From positions 8,464,015 to 8,528,014 of the forward strand of contig NW_023503555.1 of assembly GCF_014529535.1 (NCBI RefSeq): a stretch of DNA of 64,000 nt, given 5' to 3'. Shown piece by piece: positions 1 to 11,899 of the stretch. A program made the position numbers and the translations under genes. Below the pieces are notes generated by a model that saw nothing but the letters and a program-made list of their open reading frames with translations, searched no databases and was not told the DNA's origin. Position 1 is the stretch's first letter. Every line of letters starts with the position of its first letter. The stretch is from Bradysia coprophila (taxonomy: Eukaryota; Arthropoda; Insecta; Diptera; Sciaridae).

Positions 1-13
1 TTTAGAAACTAAG

Positions 14-541
14 GGTCCAGGTAGCTCAATCGGTAGAGCATAGGACTCATACCCAAGAGGTCCCGGGTTCGACTCCCGGTGCAAAAATGCTTGCCTGGTT
101 TTATTCTAATCACTTGGTGATTAAGCACTCGCTATTAGTTATCTAATGGCTGTACGACCGTAACAAAGTCGCAAATTTCAAAGAAATCCAATATTCGATT
201 TCTTCGCAACAATCACGCCATATTGACATAATGTCAATGACACAATTCACAATATACAACAGACTGTAGGATAAGCGCCATCTATGATCGACTAGTCGCT
301 CATTGGGAAAATGCATGAGTCATTAGTGATGGTTGTGGTCTTCGCATACTACTCGTGGCTCAGAGAATTCACAACGTATGGGACGTTTACACGGTCGATT
401 TGTGAGCTATCTGAGTCCGAAGAGATATGATGAAAAATCACAATTCATATGATCAAGTGACTTGTGCAATAGCACAACAGGCCCACTAGAGGCTTAGGTG
501 CTGGGCTAACCCCCTTCCCATCTAATCCAATCCAATCCAAG
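14..541 (+). mobile_element. tRNA-derived SINE (copy 1)
   Basis: The head is tRNA-like. It has an A-box (about 22-33), a near-perfect B-box GGTTCGACTCC (66-76) and a CAT triplet at 48-50. The acceptor arms do not pair and the anticodon stem is broken, so this is a SINE promoter head and not a working tRNA-Met gene. The body ends in a pentanucleotide-like tail of ATCCA repeats (524-540). AAGGGT at 11-16 and 539-544 may be a target-site duplication. The same 3' end (GGCCC...GAGGCTTAGGTGC) recurs at 47448-47505, so the family is dispersed. Confidence 0.7.
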
Positions 542-544
542 GGT

Positions 545-1924
545 AAAATCTATTACAATTTAGTACTTTTCTTCATCAAAATTCTGCTGTCACTGAATTA
601 TTTTTTCATTAACAAACTTCACTGCAGTGACATTTCATGGGAATGAATCAATGTGAAGTTGTTACACGAAAAAATAGTACAGTGAGAATGAAGTACTGTA
701 AAAAAATGTGGGGCCAACCGACTAGGCGAATAAAGGACCATATTACATAGAAAAGATGAATAGCCAGCCATATGTGACAGGTTAACAATAAAAAAATTTT
801 GTTCATTCATTTGAATAAGAACGTTTACGTTGAAGAATGATATCTATAAAGCTTTAGCTAATTCGAAAATAATAGTTCGGCGATCCGGGTAAGCTCGTTT
901 GAATCGCCTTTCAATTCTAAGAAATGGATATCTTTTAATTTTTCGGTTAGTTTCCCAATTTCGGAATTAACATTTGAAAAGTCAGTGCATGTCAAGGGGT
1001 CCTGAATTTTTTTTTCTGTGACAGCTCGAGATAGACATGTTTCTAAAAGTTGAAGTGTTGCAGGAATATAGGCCTATGGCAGACCTTTATAAAGAGTATA
1101 GTCATCGGTAAGTGCCGCCACCCGTTCTGGACTTATGACTAAAATATGGTAAATGTTTGGACAGTTCTGCTGGCTTGCAACAGCATCTATCCGCGGAACT
1201 GACTATAGGGTGTTGTAGCTGAACTCACACTCTTTAATTCCACGTATAACACACCCCAGTCCAGTAGTGTCAAACAAAATCAAAATTACATGCTCAGCAC
1301 AAAATTGTCCTGAACCGTGAGACCACCGGTTTTGAAAATATTGCTTCTCCTTCTTCGTAGCAGGTGGAAAACCTCATTTATTCGACCACATAAAATGAAC
1401 AGAAACTCAATTGCTTGCACCGAATAGGGAGTTATTGTAAAGCAGAGATGCACACCGTTCACTTCCAGTCAATAAATGGTCAAGATGTACTTTGCACTTC
1501 ACAAAAGGTACCAACAGTTCCCAATTGAGTGAAATGTATGGAAAATCGAGTTCTTTTACAGAAGTATTTTCTTCTGTGGAGTTTTTAACTGTTTTAAGTG
1601 AAGGTCTTAGGCCATATTTTTAAAACACATTTTTGATCGATGCTCCACAAGATAAAAATAACACAAGAGACGTGCATCTTCTGCAATTTATCCCACCTTA
1701 TCTGGCTTAGTGTGGGTGCAGTTAAATGTTACCATTTTTTTGTTGTTCAATTGCAGTCATTTTCTGGGTACCGAAAAGATTCTCTTTTGTTCATGGACAG
1801 ACTTCATTTTATTTATTAAATTGTTTGTGCTGCAACAGGTTCGTTGTCTGCATTTGGTGCTTCCTTTCTGAATTAAAATTACCATTCAAATACCATTCGA
1901 CTTATTGATTGTATTGAACTTTTC
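545..1924. other. No gene seen; hairpins and family 3' flank
   Basis: 560-705 contains inverted-repeat segments (AGTACT...AGTACT ends). 735-786 ends in a CATATGTGACAGG-TTAA motif shared with TTAA-flanked elements elsewhere in the window. 1790-1900 resembles the 3' flanks of the paralogous genes at 23120-23400 and 24280-24560. I see no coding region. Confidence 0.5.
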
Positions 1925-2754
1925 TTATCCAACCAATGTCTTTAAAAGGCTTGGATTTAACCACATTCCCACTGCGGTTCCTAATGGTGCTGTTTGTACT
2001 ATAATCGATAAAAAGATTCAACAAAATTTTCGACATTCAGAAGAGGTATAAAACGCTTACGTTCAATAGGTTTATCGTATCCCCGACAGAAAACTTCGTC
2101 GGAGAGTAGCTCAACATCTGTAAAGTGAATTTCATAAACGCCTCCGTTACAGCTCGCACCACCAATCACTCCTAAGCGCTGAATTTTGGGATCGTCTCCT
2201 TCAAGATACGTCGTGCCATTATACTTCTTCGAATTATTCAATGAGGATATACTTTGGGTCACAAAGGATCACCGGATTTGGTCATTTGATTAAACATATT
2301 GACGTGAAGAAACTTACGTAAAATTAAAGGTTTGATTGTCGGCAGCCTTGGTAAAACAAATATTTTTCAGATCCCATCTAAAAGCAGATTTTGGTCATTA
2401 TTAAACGAACATTTGCTTATAGTGTCAGTCTTTGTTACTTAGTGGCATATGGAAGGTATTTAATGTATCCACCAACCGTCATATAATACCCAATGGAATC
2501 ATCTTTAAATTCAATTTCGTCACCATCGCGTTCAGCTAAGTTAATATAACAAATCTGCTCAGAATAAAACTCAGACTTTACTCTCAAAAAGTTTACCTTT
2601 CCGAACAATTTTAGTGAATTTTTCGTCTTCTTTGTAATCGTTGCTGTAGATGTTGGTCCAATAAATTTCACCTTCAGGGCCAAACATAAAGTAAATAGTA
2701 CCAATCACAGCATATGTTTGTCCACGAAATGTATCACCGTTGTCCAAATCGTAT
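1925..2754 (-). CDS. Gene-family member A, unknown protein (5' exon not found)
   Basis: Unrecognised family. Five minus-strand exons splice in frame: 2754-2597, 2535-2439, 2377-2318, 2251-2061 and 1998-1925 (stop 1925-1927), all with GT-AG borders. They give about 192 residues. The first exon starts with YDLDNGDTFRG and carries FGPEGEIYW. Later exons contain ERDGDEIEF, WDLKNICFTKAAD, LNNSKKYNGTT and VFCRGYDKP. The last exon ends in a hydrophobic tail finishing LLKTLVG. Three paralogues follow in the window and the exon borders are conserved between them. The start and any signal peptide are unresolved: an ATG at 2783 reads in frame, but it is not conserved in the copy at 28126. The FGPxGxxY motif resembles modules of the secreted protein at 43695-45580. 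Confidence 0.7.
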
Positions 2755-3003
2755 CTGAAGATTAACGTGAACCCATAAAACATGTGTTCTCTTCGACCGA
2801 TGCTATTTTCCCCTAATTCTTATTCCTCAATTGTTCGAATCATTGAGGTCAACACAGACTAAAGTTATGAACGGTCGAAACATTCGGAACATCAGACTAA
2901 AAAAGCGCTTTATTTACAATATGCCAACACTATAGTGCCTCAATGACTTAAGGTGATAATGGATGGTGACGCACGGGCTTTTTGGCTTCACATAAAAGAC
3001 ATT

Positions 3004-3449
3004 AGAGAACTTTAGCAAATCACACAATAATGACAAAACCAATAATTTCCAACAATAACGAAAACGATATTGACACGGAAAAATTTTATCATTGTGAATG
3101 AGGCGGGATGGGTAAATATGTTCACAAATCATGGTGTGTTATGTGGTGGTAGAATTCAGACTTTAACAAAAATTAAATTCAAAAAGAAAAAATATTTTTT
3201 CGGGTGTCTATATAAACTGTGGCAATGCGATAGCTAGTAATTTCGCGCCGCGCATTTTGTATCACAAATGCCGGTATCCCAACTGAGATACACGCATTTT
3301 CGTATCAGATATATACCGATTTCCCGACCTAGAAAATGCCGATTTTCCTTTGACTTATACCGGGATACCGGTATCCCAATTGAGATACACGAATTTTGTA
3401 TCACAGATGCTGGTATCCCAACTAAGATACACGCATTTTGTATATCACA
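3004..3449. mobile_element. Left part of foldback-like element, truncated
   Basis: This equals 19970-20415: the left arm of the foldback-like element plus the first units of its internal satellite. The right arm is absent because the duplication breakpoint lies in the satellite at 3449/3450. Confidence 0.75.
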
Positions 3450-3847
3450 ATCAATATCAATTAAAATCTGTTTGATTAAATATTTACTTATTAGAGATAA
3501 TAACGCGCGATGACGGGTCTCTGTACAATGGATTCATATCTATAGATGTAAAATGATGTTACTGATTACAATAATAGATCATAATCACATGAAGATTGCT
3601 GATTTCGTTTGTGAGATGTGTTTGGTAATCTTCGAGAAAAATTATGAAAATTTTGCGTAAATCAACTTATCAAACAATGCAGTATGAACAAGATGGGCCT
3701 TCCGTTTTTTTTTACTTTATCAAAGAGTCGTAAACGAAATGAATGAGCGCTGATAATTACTCTTTGCAGTGTGGACGGGACAGAAATGGAGCGATTTTTT
3801 ATTTAAATTAATTTTTGAGTTGCATGATAATATCATTCCATTCTTTA

Positions 3848-4097
3848 CTGATAACACGGCAGCGTAAAATAAACCAGGCAGTTGTGGGACCGTATCATAA
3901 GTAAATTTCTATTTTATGGATTCAGCCAAGAGTATTGATTGAGCGTATTTGCAAATATTAGCGAGAACAGTAGAAACAACATTTGCATCTTGTGAAAAGT
4001 TTAATTTAATTCCTCGATCATATCTAGGTCCCTTATTTGACTTTACATAAATGAACTGCTCCTGCCTGGTTTATTTTACGCTTCGTTGCTGATAAGT
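3848..4097. mobile_element. MITE-like hairpin element, about 250 bp
   Basis: The ends form a long inverted repeat containing GCGTAAAATAAACCAGGCAG (3862-3881) and its complement at 4063-4082. A related element with AAACCAGGCAGGAGC ends lies at 15745-16065. No ORF. Confidence 0.7.
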
Positions 4098-4398
4098 ATG
4101 ACTTGTTCTGATCAAAGTTATTTTTTTAAACGCAGGCCAGAAAATAGTCATTTTCTTCCCTCCGTTCAGAATTCGAAAGCTTTTGTTGCGAAAAACGTTG
4201 TGTTTAACTCGGAAAAAAGTTAGAAATTACATTAAACCGAGAAAATTCTTCCCTAGTTGAACTAATACCTATTTTTTCTCGACAGGTTGGTTGATTAATA
4301 CAGAAAAACGCTCTTATTTAAGATTTTTCTTTGTTTGCTAAGAAAAGTTGTGATTGTTTCTTCTTCTGAAAATTGCAAACTGTTTTTCCACCTGCTAA

Positions 4399-4477
4399 GA
4401 ATTTCGCGCCGAGTCATTTACAATAATTGACAAAATGACACTTTGGGGGTTATTGTGAATGACGCGGTGCGAAATTC
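4399..4477. repeat. Short palindrome, 79 bp
   Basis: GAATTTCGC...GTCATTTACAATAA is answered by TTATTGTGAATGAC...GCGAAATTC, giving a near-complete hairpin. Confidence 0.75.
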
Positions 4478-4744
4478 CTCAACACCTGTTGCACAACTTT
4501 TCATGCCAAACAACTTGAAATGAAGAAAAAACTTACAGAACTTGCGCCCGGAATTATACAAGTACCTGCACTGGATACAAAATCTTGTCCTTCATTAATT
4601 CCCTTGACTGAAATACATGGGTCTTACGGATGATAAACACTCTAAAATGTTTGTCACACAATGTTCACTACTATGATTGAAAATACATGAATGTATGACC
4701 AAAAACCTTAAATACAGAAAATGTTTGTCACACTTTGTTCATTC

Positions 4745-5095
4745 CTTGATAACACGATAACTCGAGTAATTTTCAATGGATTTCCAAAAACTTTTTTTTG
4801 TCTGACGGGTAATTAAATTCCTGAGGTTAATTTTGAAGATGGGTTATAACGGACGGGTGATCTCTGAGATATTCCTAAAAGAATTTTTGTCTTGTCGCTT
4901 GATAACACGATAACTTGAGTAATTTTCAATGGATTTCCAAAAACTATTTTTTGTTCGACGGGGAATTACATTCCTGAGGTTAAGTTCGAAGATGGGTTAT
5001 AACGGACGGGTGATCTCTGAGATATTCCCAAAAGAATTTTTGTCTTGTCGCTTGATAACACGATAACTTAGGTAATCCTCAACGGATTTCCAAAA
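4745..5095. repeat. Tandem repeat, 153-bp period, about 2.3 copies
   Basis: Units starting CTTGATAACACGATAACT begin at 4745, 4898 and 5051. Wording of the type 'aactcgagtaattttcaatgg' is shared with dispersed repeats at 29110 and 10390. Degenerate relatives continue to about 5660. No gene seen. Confidence 0.8.
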
Positions 5096-5779
5096 AAAAA
5101 ACAGACTATCTGTCTAAATAATAGTCTCCTTACGGAGAAATTTTCGACTTTCCAAGAAAATTTTGTTTGATAAGTACTGAAATAACTCGGGTTAAGTTCG
5201 TTAATGGAAAATACTGAAGTATCTGTTATTTATTCCGAAAAGACTTTTATGTGTCATTTATTGTTGCCTATGGTAGAAAAAAAATCAACGAGTGTGAACT
5301 TTGCGGCCAGAGCGAAGCGAGGGCCGTAATCCCACGAGTTTCATATTTTATTCATGATCGATCAAATGAGGCCGAGTTTCAGTAGATTTAATTGCTACAA
5401 AAATTCTTATAATTTAGAAAATTTAAACGAACGTGAGCTTTACAGTCATAGCAAAGCGAGGCCTTCCATAATTTTTTTTAAAATCGACTAGGACTGAAAT
5501 TCATGAGGCTTAGGTTAGTAAATGGAAAGTATTTGAGTAACAATCTAGACTTTATTTCGAAAAGATTTTTTTGAGGGATTTCGTGGTAGTTGTTTGTATA
5601 CAAAAAATTGAACAAGTGTGGACTTTGCGGCCAGAGCTTCATAGCTTCAGAGTTTCATTTTTGTTCAATACATAATCAAGAAATCTTTTCACCACCGTTT
5701 ATAGCAGACAATGGGACTTTCTGAAGAAAAAAATTGGAATATAATAAAGCGAATGCGCAATTTATAAGAAAATAAGAAG

Positions 5780-5902
5780 CGCGCAGATTCTCGCGAATTT
5801 AAGATTTCGTAACTTGACAGTTGTCATCTTAAAAGTTACGAATCGTATGGACATTCGCATTAAGGTGACAACTGGAATTCTTAAATTCACGAGAATCGGC
5901 GC
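5780..5902. repeat. Hairpin element, about 123 bp
   Basis: The ends GCGCAGATTCTCGCGAATTT and AAATTCACGAGAATCGGCGC are inverted repeats, and the interior (GACAGTTGTCATCTTA / TAAGGTGACAACTG) also pairs. Confidence 0.7.
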
Positions 5903-6258
5903 CCAGAGTGCAGATTGCCGTATTTTCGTAACTTTAAAGAATTCGTAACTTGACAGTTCTTGTAGGATTTTATACACGCAACCGTCAAGCTATGAATATT
6001 TATTCAGTCAGTCAAGGGACCTGACCCACCCATAAGGTGGGGCCTAGTTTTAACATACGATTTGATATTTATTTTTGTCATTGCTCTCGATCAGATTCGT
6101 CTGGAATTTTATGTTACACTTGATTTTATTGGCAAATTTGGGAAAACGTTTTCCCATATTCTCCCAAGTTTTCCCGTGTTTTCCTAAATTTCCTGAATTT
6201 TCCTTTTGCTAAAGATAGTCCCTGCTTCAAGATTTTCATTCTCACTTGATAGCTTCAG

Positions 6259-7916
6259 GCACAATATTTCCTTATGTTTCACGCTCTGATTATTCCGAGT
6301 GTTTACATTCACGAAATGGTAAACTTTTAGATTTCTGTCAGAATCCCCATTCGGTATTTGAACTACTCAGCTTTAGATGCTCGGGTGTCGAATCCAAGAA
6401 AGTTACAATGAGTATACGAAACAAAATCTAGCATCTAAGCCCCCTTTATGGCTGAGAATAAACTTATCGAATATACTAAGGGAATGTGAGAGGTTGACTC
6501 AACTTCTTTCCTATTTTTATTCAGGCTTCCATTCGCTTGTATGACAATTTTTTACCGAGTGGCAGCGATAATATCAATCTCTGTAACGGGGCAATCATCC
6601 ATGAAAGTTATGTTCTAACGACTGCCGATTGCATGCATTCTCGGATACGTTCTGCTAATCTAAGGTAATTTACGATAGGTCGAGCCGATCAAACTCATTG
6701 ACCTTTCAAAGTTTACTGGAGGTTTGAACTTGCAATTTGTTTTCAGTCGTCCATACAATCCGTCAATGATTTACGTTGCAGCAGGATCCTTTGCGGCTAA
6801 TCCAACGAATACGCGTTATGTTGACTCAATTACAATCCACGAAAATTACAACCCTGACACGCTGGCGAATGATATCGCTTTGGTGAAGGTAATCCATTCA
6901 GAATGTGAAACTTTTCAATAAGATTCGAGCTAACAACACTCGGAAAAACGTTTTAGGTCAACGAGCCGTTCCCACTGAGAAATAACCTTGTAATTCAGTG
7001 GATTGCCTTAGACGTTAAGAATGCCAGATACGACAACTGCTTCATCAGTTTTCAGAATCAAACGGTAAAAATCGATTGAACGTGTGGTGCGAATGTTTCC
7101 ACTTCAAATAAAATTTTTATCGCTTTCCAGTCGACACGCTATCCATATACATCACCTCAGGCAATTTATGTTATGGACAATTGGTTTTGTAACAAGGGGG
7201 CGATCGAAACCAATTCTACCGAACGATTTAGTGACATCTGTTCTCACTATCTCTTTAACGACAGCGGAATGTGCAAGGTGAGCATTAGTGTTGAAATGTG
7301 CAAAGGGACCACTCTGGTCAAGTCGTACTAAGGCAGAATCCAACATGATAGAGACAGAGAAAATAACAAAATGATTAAGTCCGTTAACACATCGGACGTT
7401 CTTCTCAGCAAAAGCATTCCTGTAGGGTGGTTTCACATTCTTAATGATTTTCCAAACAGCTCCAGCCAACCCAATTTCAAATTAGCAGTGACAGAGGAAC
7501 TCCGCTAGTCTGCAACAACCATGTCACCGGACTGTTATCTCAAATTCAGCCACCGAGAAATGATTCCAACACATCCGCTTCATGTGAAACGACATTGAAA
7601 ACCTGGGCATTCTACACGAAAGTCTCCGATTTCACTGAATGGATTCATCTGAACATTGCTCGGCAACAGCCGACCGCAGCACCTGGACAGCAACCCGTCA
7701 CTTATCCTCCATATTACAGTAATTGCAAAGATTATTGAATTCAATTTATATGAGAAATTCTATCGAATCGATTTTTCTTTAGCTCCACCTCAGTCCACCA
7801 CCCAACAACAACCACACGGTGACAAGCCTAAAGGAAACAACGCTAGCAGTTTAGCGAAGTCAGTGTCAACTGTTCTAGCTTGTTTATGGATCGTTTTTAA
7901 TTTTTTAATTTATTAA
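6259..7916 (+). CDS. Inactive trypsin-like serine-protease homologue, probably GPI-anchored
   Basis: S1-family fold without catalysis. Frame-consistent exons are 6525-6664, 6747-6888, 6957-7064, 7131-7277, 7460-7718 and 7783-7916. A cysteine-containing upstream exon (6259 to about 6401, tentative donor) probably joins in frame. The first exon carries CNGAII and then LTTADC where active enzymes have LTAAHC, so the catalytic His is Asp. NDIALVK keeps the catalytic Asp. The serine motif reads SDRGTPLVC in place of GDSGGPLVC, so Ser is Arg. Two catalytic residues are therefore lost. The last exon is a Pro/Gln-rich linker followed by a C-terminal hydrophobic stretch ending NFLIY, typical of a GPI-attachment signal. 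Polyadenylation signals AATAAA lie at 7973 and 7982. Such homologues often act as cofactors or decoys in protease cascades (family knowledge). The signal-peptide exon was not found. Confidence 0.85.
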
Positions 7917-7972
7917 ATCGATGAATGCTGGGGCGTGGTTATGTCTGCCTGTGTTGAATGTATTATTAAGTT

Positions 7973-7987
7973 TAATAAATTAATAAA
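7973..7987 (+). promoter_or_regulatory. Polyadenylation signals of the serine-protease homologue
   Basis: Two AATAAA hexamers, 7973-7978 and 7982-7987, lie 57-66 bases after the stop codon. Confidence 0.6.
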
Positions 7988-8333
7988 AAGAAGATAATGT
8001 TTGCCAGATAAAGCATACCGTGCTTTGATTCAACGATAAAGATGCGCTGTCCCATCATCTCATGTGAACTTAATGTACACCACCAAATAGGACACAAGTT
8101 TGTTTTGAGGGCGGATATATGTAAATGTCGTTGAGAAAGGATTTACAAAAAAAAAATCGTCTGAGGATACAAAAATCCAAACGACCCCTTCAGGAATCGC
8201 CATAAGTCTCATTATGGCCAGTCCAGACCTGATTTCCGTAGATTTTTAAGGCTCTTTGTTTTTATGTTCAGACAAGTTTGAGATATTTAACCAATTTCTA
8301 AGACTATTCGCACAAATTAAGAAATCGATGTAT

Positions 8334-8545
8334 TTAACCCTTGACCTTCACGCATACGGATATTTATCTGTTATCGATAAATGACGAGAAAAATAATGAC
8401 AAGCTCTGGGTAATATGGTCCTTTATATATAGTAAAATGCATGTTAAGAAAATTGAAGTACAAGATTTGAAATCAACCGATTAAAAAACTTTGATCGATG
8501 GAAGTAATGGAGCCGATAATAATACAATTATTGGGACCATTTGAA
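8334..8545 (-). mobile_element. TTAA-type element relative, lacking the nested insertion
   Basis: In reverse complement this matches both flanks of the element at 9830-11456. GATAACAG...GGTAATATGGTCCTT matches 11347-11440, and GAAGTACAAGATTTG...CTTTGATCGATGGAAGTAAT matches 9848-9930. Here the two parts are contiguous (ATGCATGTTAAGAAAATTG), so this is an empty-site relative of the 9936-11345 insertion. Confidence 0.7.
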
Positions 8546-9829
8546 GACTAATTTTTTTTCGTTGCAATTTGGCGCAACGGGCAACTGGCACAACTACGAA
8601 TAAAATACATCTGTTTCAACAAATTTATTCAAGAACCAAAACAGCACCTCCTTTCTTTTAATTTATTAGGGAAAGCACAGACGAGACAGTAAAACACAAC
8701 GCTCCTTTGCCTTACGTTATTATTTACTGAAGATCCAGTGTAGATCAAATCGTTGCATCCTTATCCAGGACGTTTGGAATCCCTTAAATTACCTCCCAGC
8801 TGAAATGCCTATATAAGACAAAACTTCAAGAACAAATAAAGCTTTTTGCTTTTCCCTTTCCAATGGTTCACGTTTAGTGAATAAACTTGAAGCAAAGACG
8901 CTGTTTCGACCTCCGAACGTGATGGTGGTCACAGAATAGTATAGAACTGTTCATCTTCACTTGCTTCCATCACATTCGTTCACAAGACAGCGTAAAATCG
9001 CAACGTTGAACAAGTTGTTGACGATTTTACTGAAAAATTGCCATCGCTGATGGAAAACGGACGATAAGTGGAACGCTGCTTTCAAACCCACACAACAGAT
9101 CACAGTAAAAACTCACTCAAAAACACAACCAATCAAAGAAATTCATTCAAAAATCAAACCAAAATCAACTCACTAAAAACGAAAAACCCAGGCTGCGACT
9201 GCACACTCGTGTCCACAGCAAAACACATCACTTATTTACGCACGGTAATCACAAAACCACTCTGGAAAACTCGGTTAAACTGCAACGCCAAAACGGTCAA
9301 GAAAATCGTAAAAACTGCAGGTTGACTTTCGTACTTGTTTCGGAAGGTAACTGGTTGCCGTTGCCGAGTAGTAGACAAGCAGTTGACGATTTTACTGAAA
9401 AATTGCCATCGCTTATGGAAAACGGAAGTGGAAAGATGCTTTGAAACCCACACAACAGAGCACGGCATATGCTTGCCGTCTGTAACCGAGTCTGTAACAG
9501 ATTAAAACAGTAAAAAGTTGTAGGTGATGTAGTTCCTTTCAATGAATGTCGGGTCATAATTCCTCTAGGTAGTCTACCTCTATGGGTAATTCTGCGTTTG
9601 TTCGCAAAAATTATAAAACTTCGAAAAAGAAAGTTTTATCAAAAAAAGGTTGTGCCATTTTGTTGATGCAAACTTTTTTTTTGTAAAATTTTCTTTCTCG
9701 AACTTTTTTGGTCAAATTTATTGTTTTTACTGAAACACAATCACTCAACTCATTTCGTTGAAAGTACTGAAATCGTCCAATTTGTATTGAAATTGATTTC
9801 ACTTTGTTCGGGCAACAAGCGAAAGTGCC
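8546..9829. other. No convincing gene; one 90-bp direct repeat
   Basis: About 9015-9105 and 9383-9465 share a direct repeat (GACGATTTTACTGAAAAATT, ATGGAAAACGGA, AACCCACACAACAGA). The short ORFs here have no recognisable domain. Confidence 0.5.
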
Positions 9830-9935
9830 TTAACCTGTCACAGACGACAAGCAGTATTATTGTCGAAGCTATTACTTCCATCGATCAAAGTATTTTTAAT
9901 CTGTTGATTGCAAATCTTGTACTTCAATTTTTTAG

Positions 9936-11345
9936 CCCCGTACGAAGTACTGGGGGCTTATAAGATTAATATGCCGTTTGTAACACGTCGAATTGGAAGC
10001 AGACAGTAAGGGCAAAGCATTTGGTTGTGTTCATAGATGACGAATCCGCAATAAAAAAAATGTCCGTCCGTCCGTCCGTCCGTCCGTGACCCCTCTAGCT
10101 AGAGTAAATCACAACCTTTTTTCAAAATTCTTTTTTTCCCTGATTGGTATCGACAAAAGTAAGGTCAAGTTCGAAAATGGACATGGTAGGGTGCCCCTCC
10201 AGAGCTAGGGCCCTATAGGTGTTTTTCAGTCTTTCGACGATATCTACCGAAATACGCACGCAATAGCTGCTTGTGATATATCAAATGAAAGGTATTGACG
10301 AGTAGAACAAAGTTGCTGAACATTGTTTTTGGGTAAGATGCAACGCGAGCTTGTTGGGAGGGCTCAAAGGTCGTTACTCGGCCCTAAGTGTTTTTTGCAC
10401 ATAAATCGAGTAAATCTCATCCGATTTTGCAAGATTTAGTTTTTTATGGAAGGTAACTGAATACCGAAAAGAACGTGTCGAAAAAAGTTTCAAATTTGGG
10501 CCCTTGGACTAAGGCCGCTACTCGGCCCTAAGTGTTTTTTGCACATAAATCGAGTAAATCTCATCCGATTTTGCTAGATTTAGTTTTTTATGGAAGGTAA
10601 CTGAATACCGAAAAGAACGCGTCGAAAAAAGTTTCAAATTTGGGCCTTTGGACTAAGGCCGCTACTCGGCCCTAAGTGTTTTTTGCACATAAATCGAGTA
10701 AATCTCATCCGATTTTGCTAGATTTTGTTTCATTTGAGAGATAATTGAATACCGAAAAGAACGTGTCGAAAAAAGTTTCAAATTTGGGCCCTTGGACTAA
10801 GGCCGCTACTCGGCTCTAAGTGTTTTTTGCACATAAATCGAGTAAATCTGATCCGATTTTGCTAGATTTAGTTTTTTGTGGAAGGTAATTGAATACCGAA
10901 AATAACGTGGCAAAAAAGTTTCAAATTTGGGCCCTTGGACTAAGGCCGCCACTCGGCCCTAAGTGTTTTTTGCACATAAATCGAGTAAATCTCATCCGAT
11001 TTTGCTAGTTTTTGTTTCATTTGAGAGGTAATTGAATACCCAATGGAAAGTTGGCAAAAAATTTTGGGTTTCTAAAATAATGTCGTAAATTGTTGGTTTT
11101 ATTTGAGAGGTACTTCGTACGGGCTTTCGTAATTGCGCTATGTGCAATTTTAAAAATGAACAGTTTCAGTAAATTTGACCATGCCCAACTTGACTTGCAT
11201 TTTGGTAACAGACGCATTAGAGGGTTGTAGACGTATTAGGGTTCCGGGCGTATTACGACTACGGGCGTATTATGGTTACGGACGAAATAGGATTACGGGT
11301 CGTACGGGGCTAAGTCGCAGCAAACGCTCCGACTGTTCTGATGCC
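9936..11345. mobile_element. Nested insertion starting AGCCCCGTACGAAGTAC
   Basis: It starts AGCCCCGTACGAAGTACTGG. Inverted matches GTACTTCGTACGGGCT (11110-11125) and CGTACGGGGCTA (11301-11312) mark possible right ends. A relative begins at about 28966 (GACCCGAACGAAGTACTGGG). The interior holds TCCG repeats (10057-10087) and a 144-bp tandem repeat. No coding capacity seen. Confidence 0.55.
10366..11040. repeat. Tandem repeat, 144-bp period, about 4.6 copies
   Basis: The phrase GGCCCTAAGTGTTTTTTGCA (one variant GGCTCTAAG) begins at 10380, 10524, 10668, 10812 and 10955. A degenerate single relative occurs at about 43120-43190. Confidence 0.9.
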
Positions 11346-11899
11346 TTGTTTAACATGCATCTTACTATATAAAGGACCATATTACCCTCACAGAGTTTGT
11401 CGTTATTTTTGTCGTCGTTATCGATAACAGACGAATAGCCGTATGTGACAGGTGAAGCAAGTCGTCCAAAACAGGTACATATTACATATGTAACTTGTCA
11501 TGCAGACTCTGCATTGCAGAGGGCTGGTTCAACGATGATTCTGCAATTACTTTCGTTTTTTCTAAGAAGATCACCGTGTAAGATTTATGTGATAATAATA
11601 TTTGATTACCGCAAGTTCGCACTGCGGCACTGCTGAGCGTAATAATTAAAATATTCTGTACCGAATTTCGACTCGTAGATTGCTAGATTGCTAGATGCTA
11701 GGTCTAAGACCAATTAAGTCCTATCGCAAGTGCAAGTGATTCCTAAATTATGGTGACGAGCCAACACTATTTTATGATTTTATTTCCAAAGGACAAATTG
11801 ACTGTCGTTCTGTTCTGAAACGTTAAATTTTTGTTGAATAAAATGCGGACTGAACTATTTATTCACAATTTATTGCGGCAAAAATGTAATCAACATCAA

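Larger units (their letters stand above)
1..3449. repeat. Segmental duplication, copy 1 (partner 16967-20415)
   Basis: This stretch recurs at a fixed offset of 16966 bases. Every line I compared is identical, including the SINE, all gene-family exons and the left arm of the foldback-like element. Identity stops at 3450, inside a short satellite: this copy runs into unrelated sequence while the partner continues with more satellite. The left limit is unknown because the window starts inside the duplication. The lack of any divergence means a very recent duplication or an assembly overlap. Confidence 0.95.
9830..11456. mobile_element. TTAA-flanked element (piggyBac-type termini) with nested insert
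   Basis: The left end is TTAA followed by CCTGTCACAGACGACAAGC (9830-9852). The right end is GCCGTATGTGACAGG followed by TGAA, a one-base change from TTAA. The terminal inverted repeat begins CCTGTCACA. No transposase is present, so it is non-autonomous. The middle (about 9936-11345) is absent from the relative at 8334-8545. Confidence 0.65.

Noticed and set aside
15-87. Functional tRNA-Met gene (also at 16981)
   Set aside because: The B-box is good, but acceptor ends do not pair and the anticodon stem is mismatched; the SINE body follows directly.
3027-3097. Signal-peptide-like minus-strand start (MIKFFRVNIVFVIVG) as first exon of gene A
   Set aside because: It lies inside the arm of the foldback-like element and occurs inverted at 21203. 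It is absent from the paralogous flank of member D, so it is not part of the gene.
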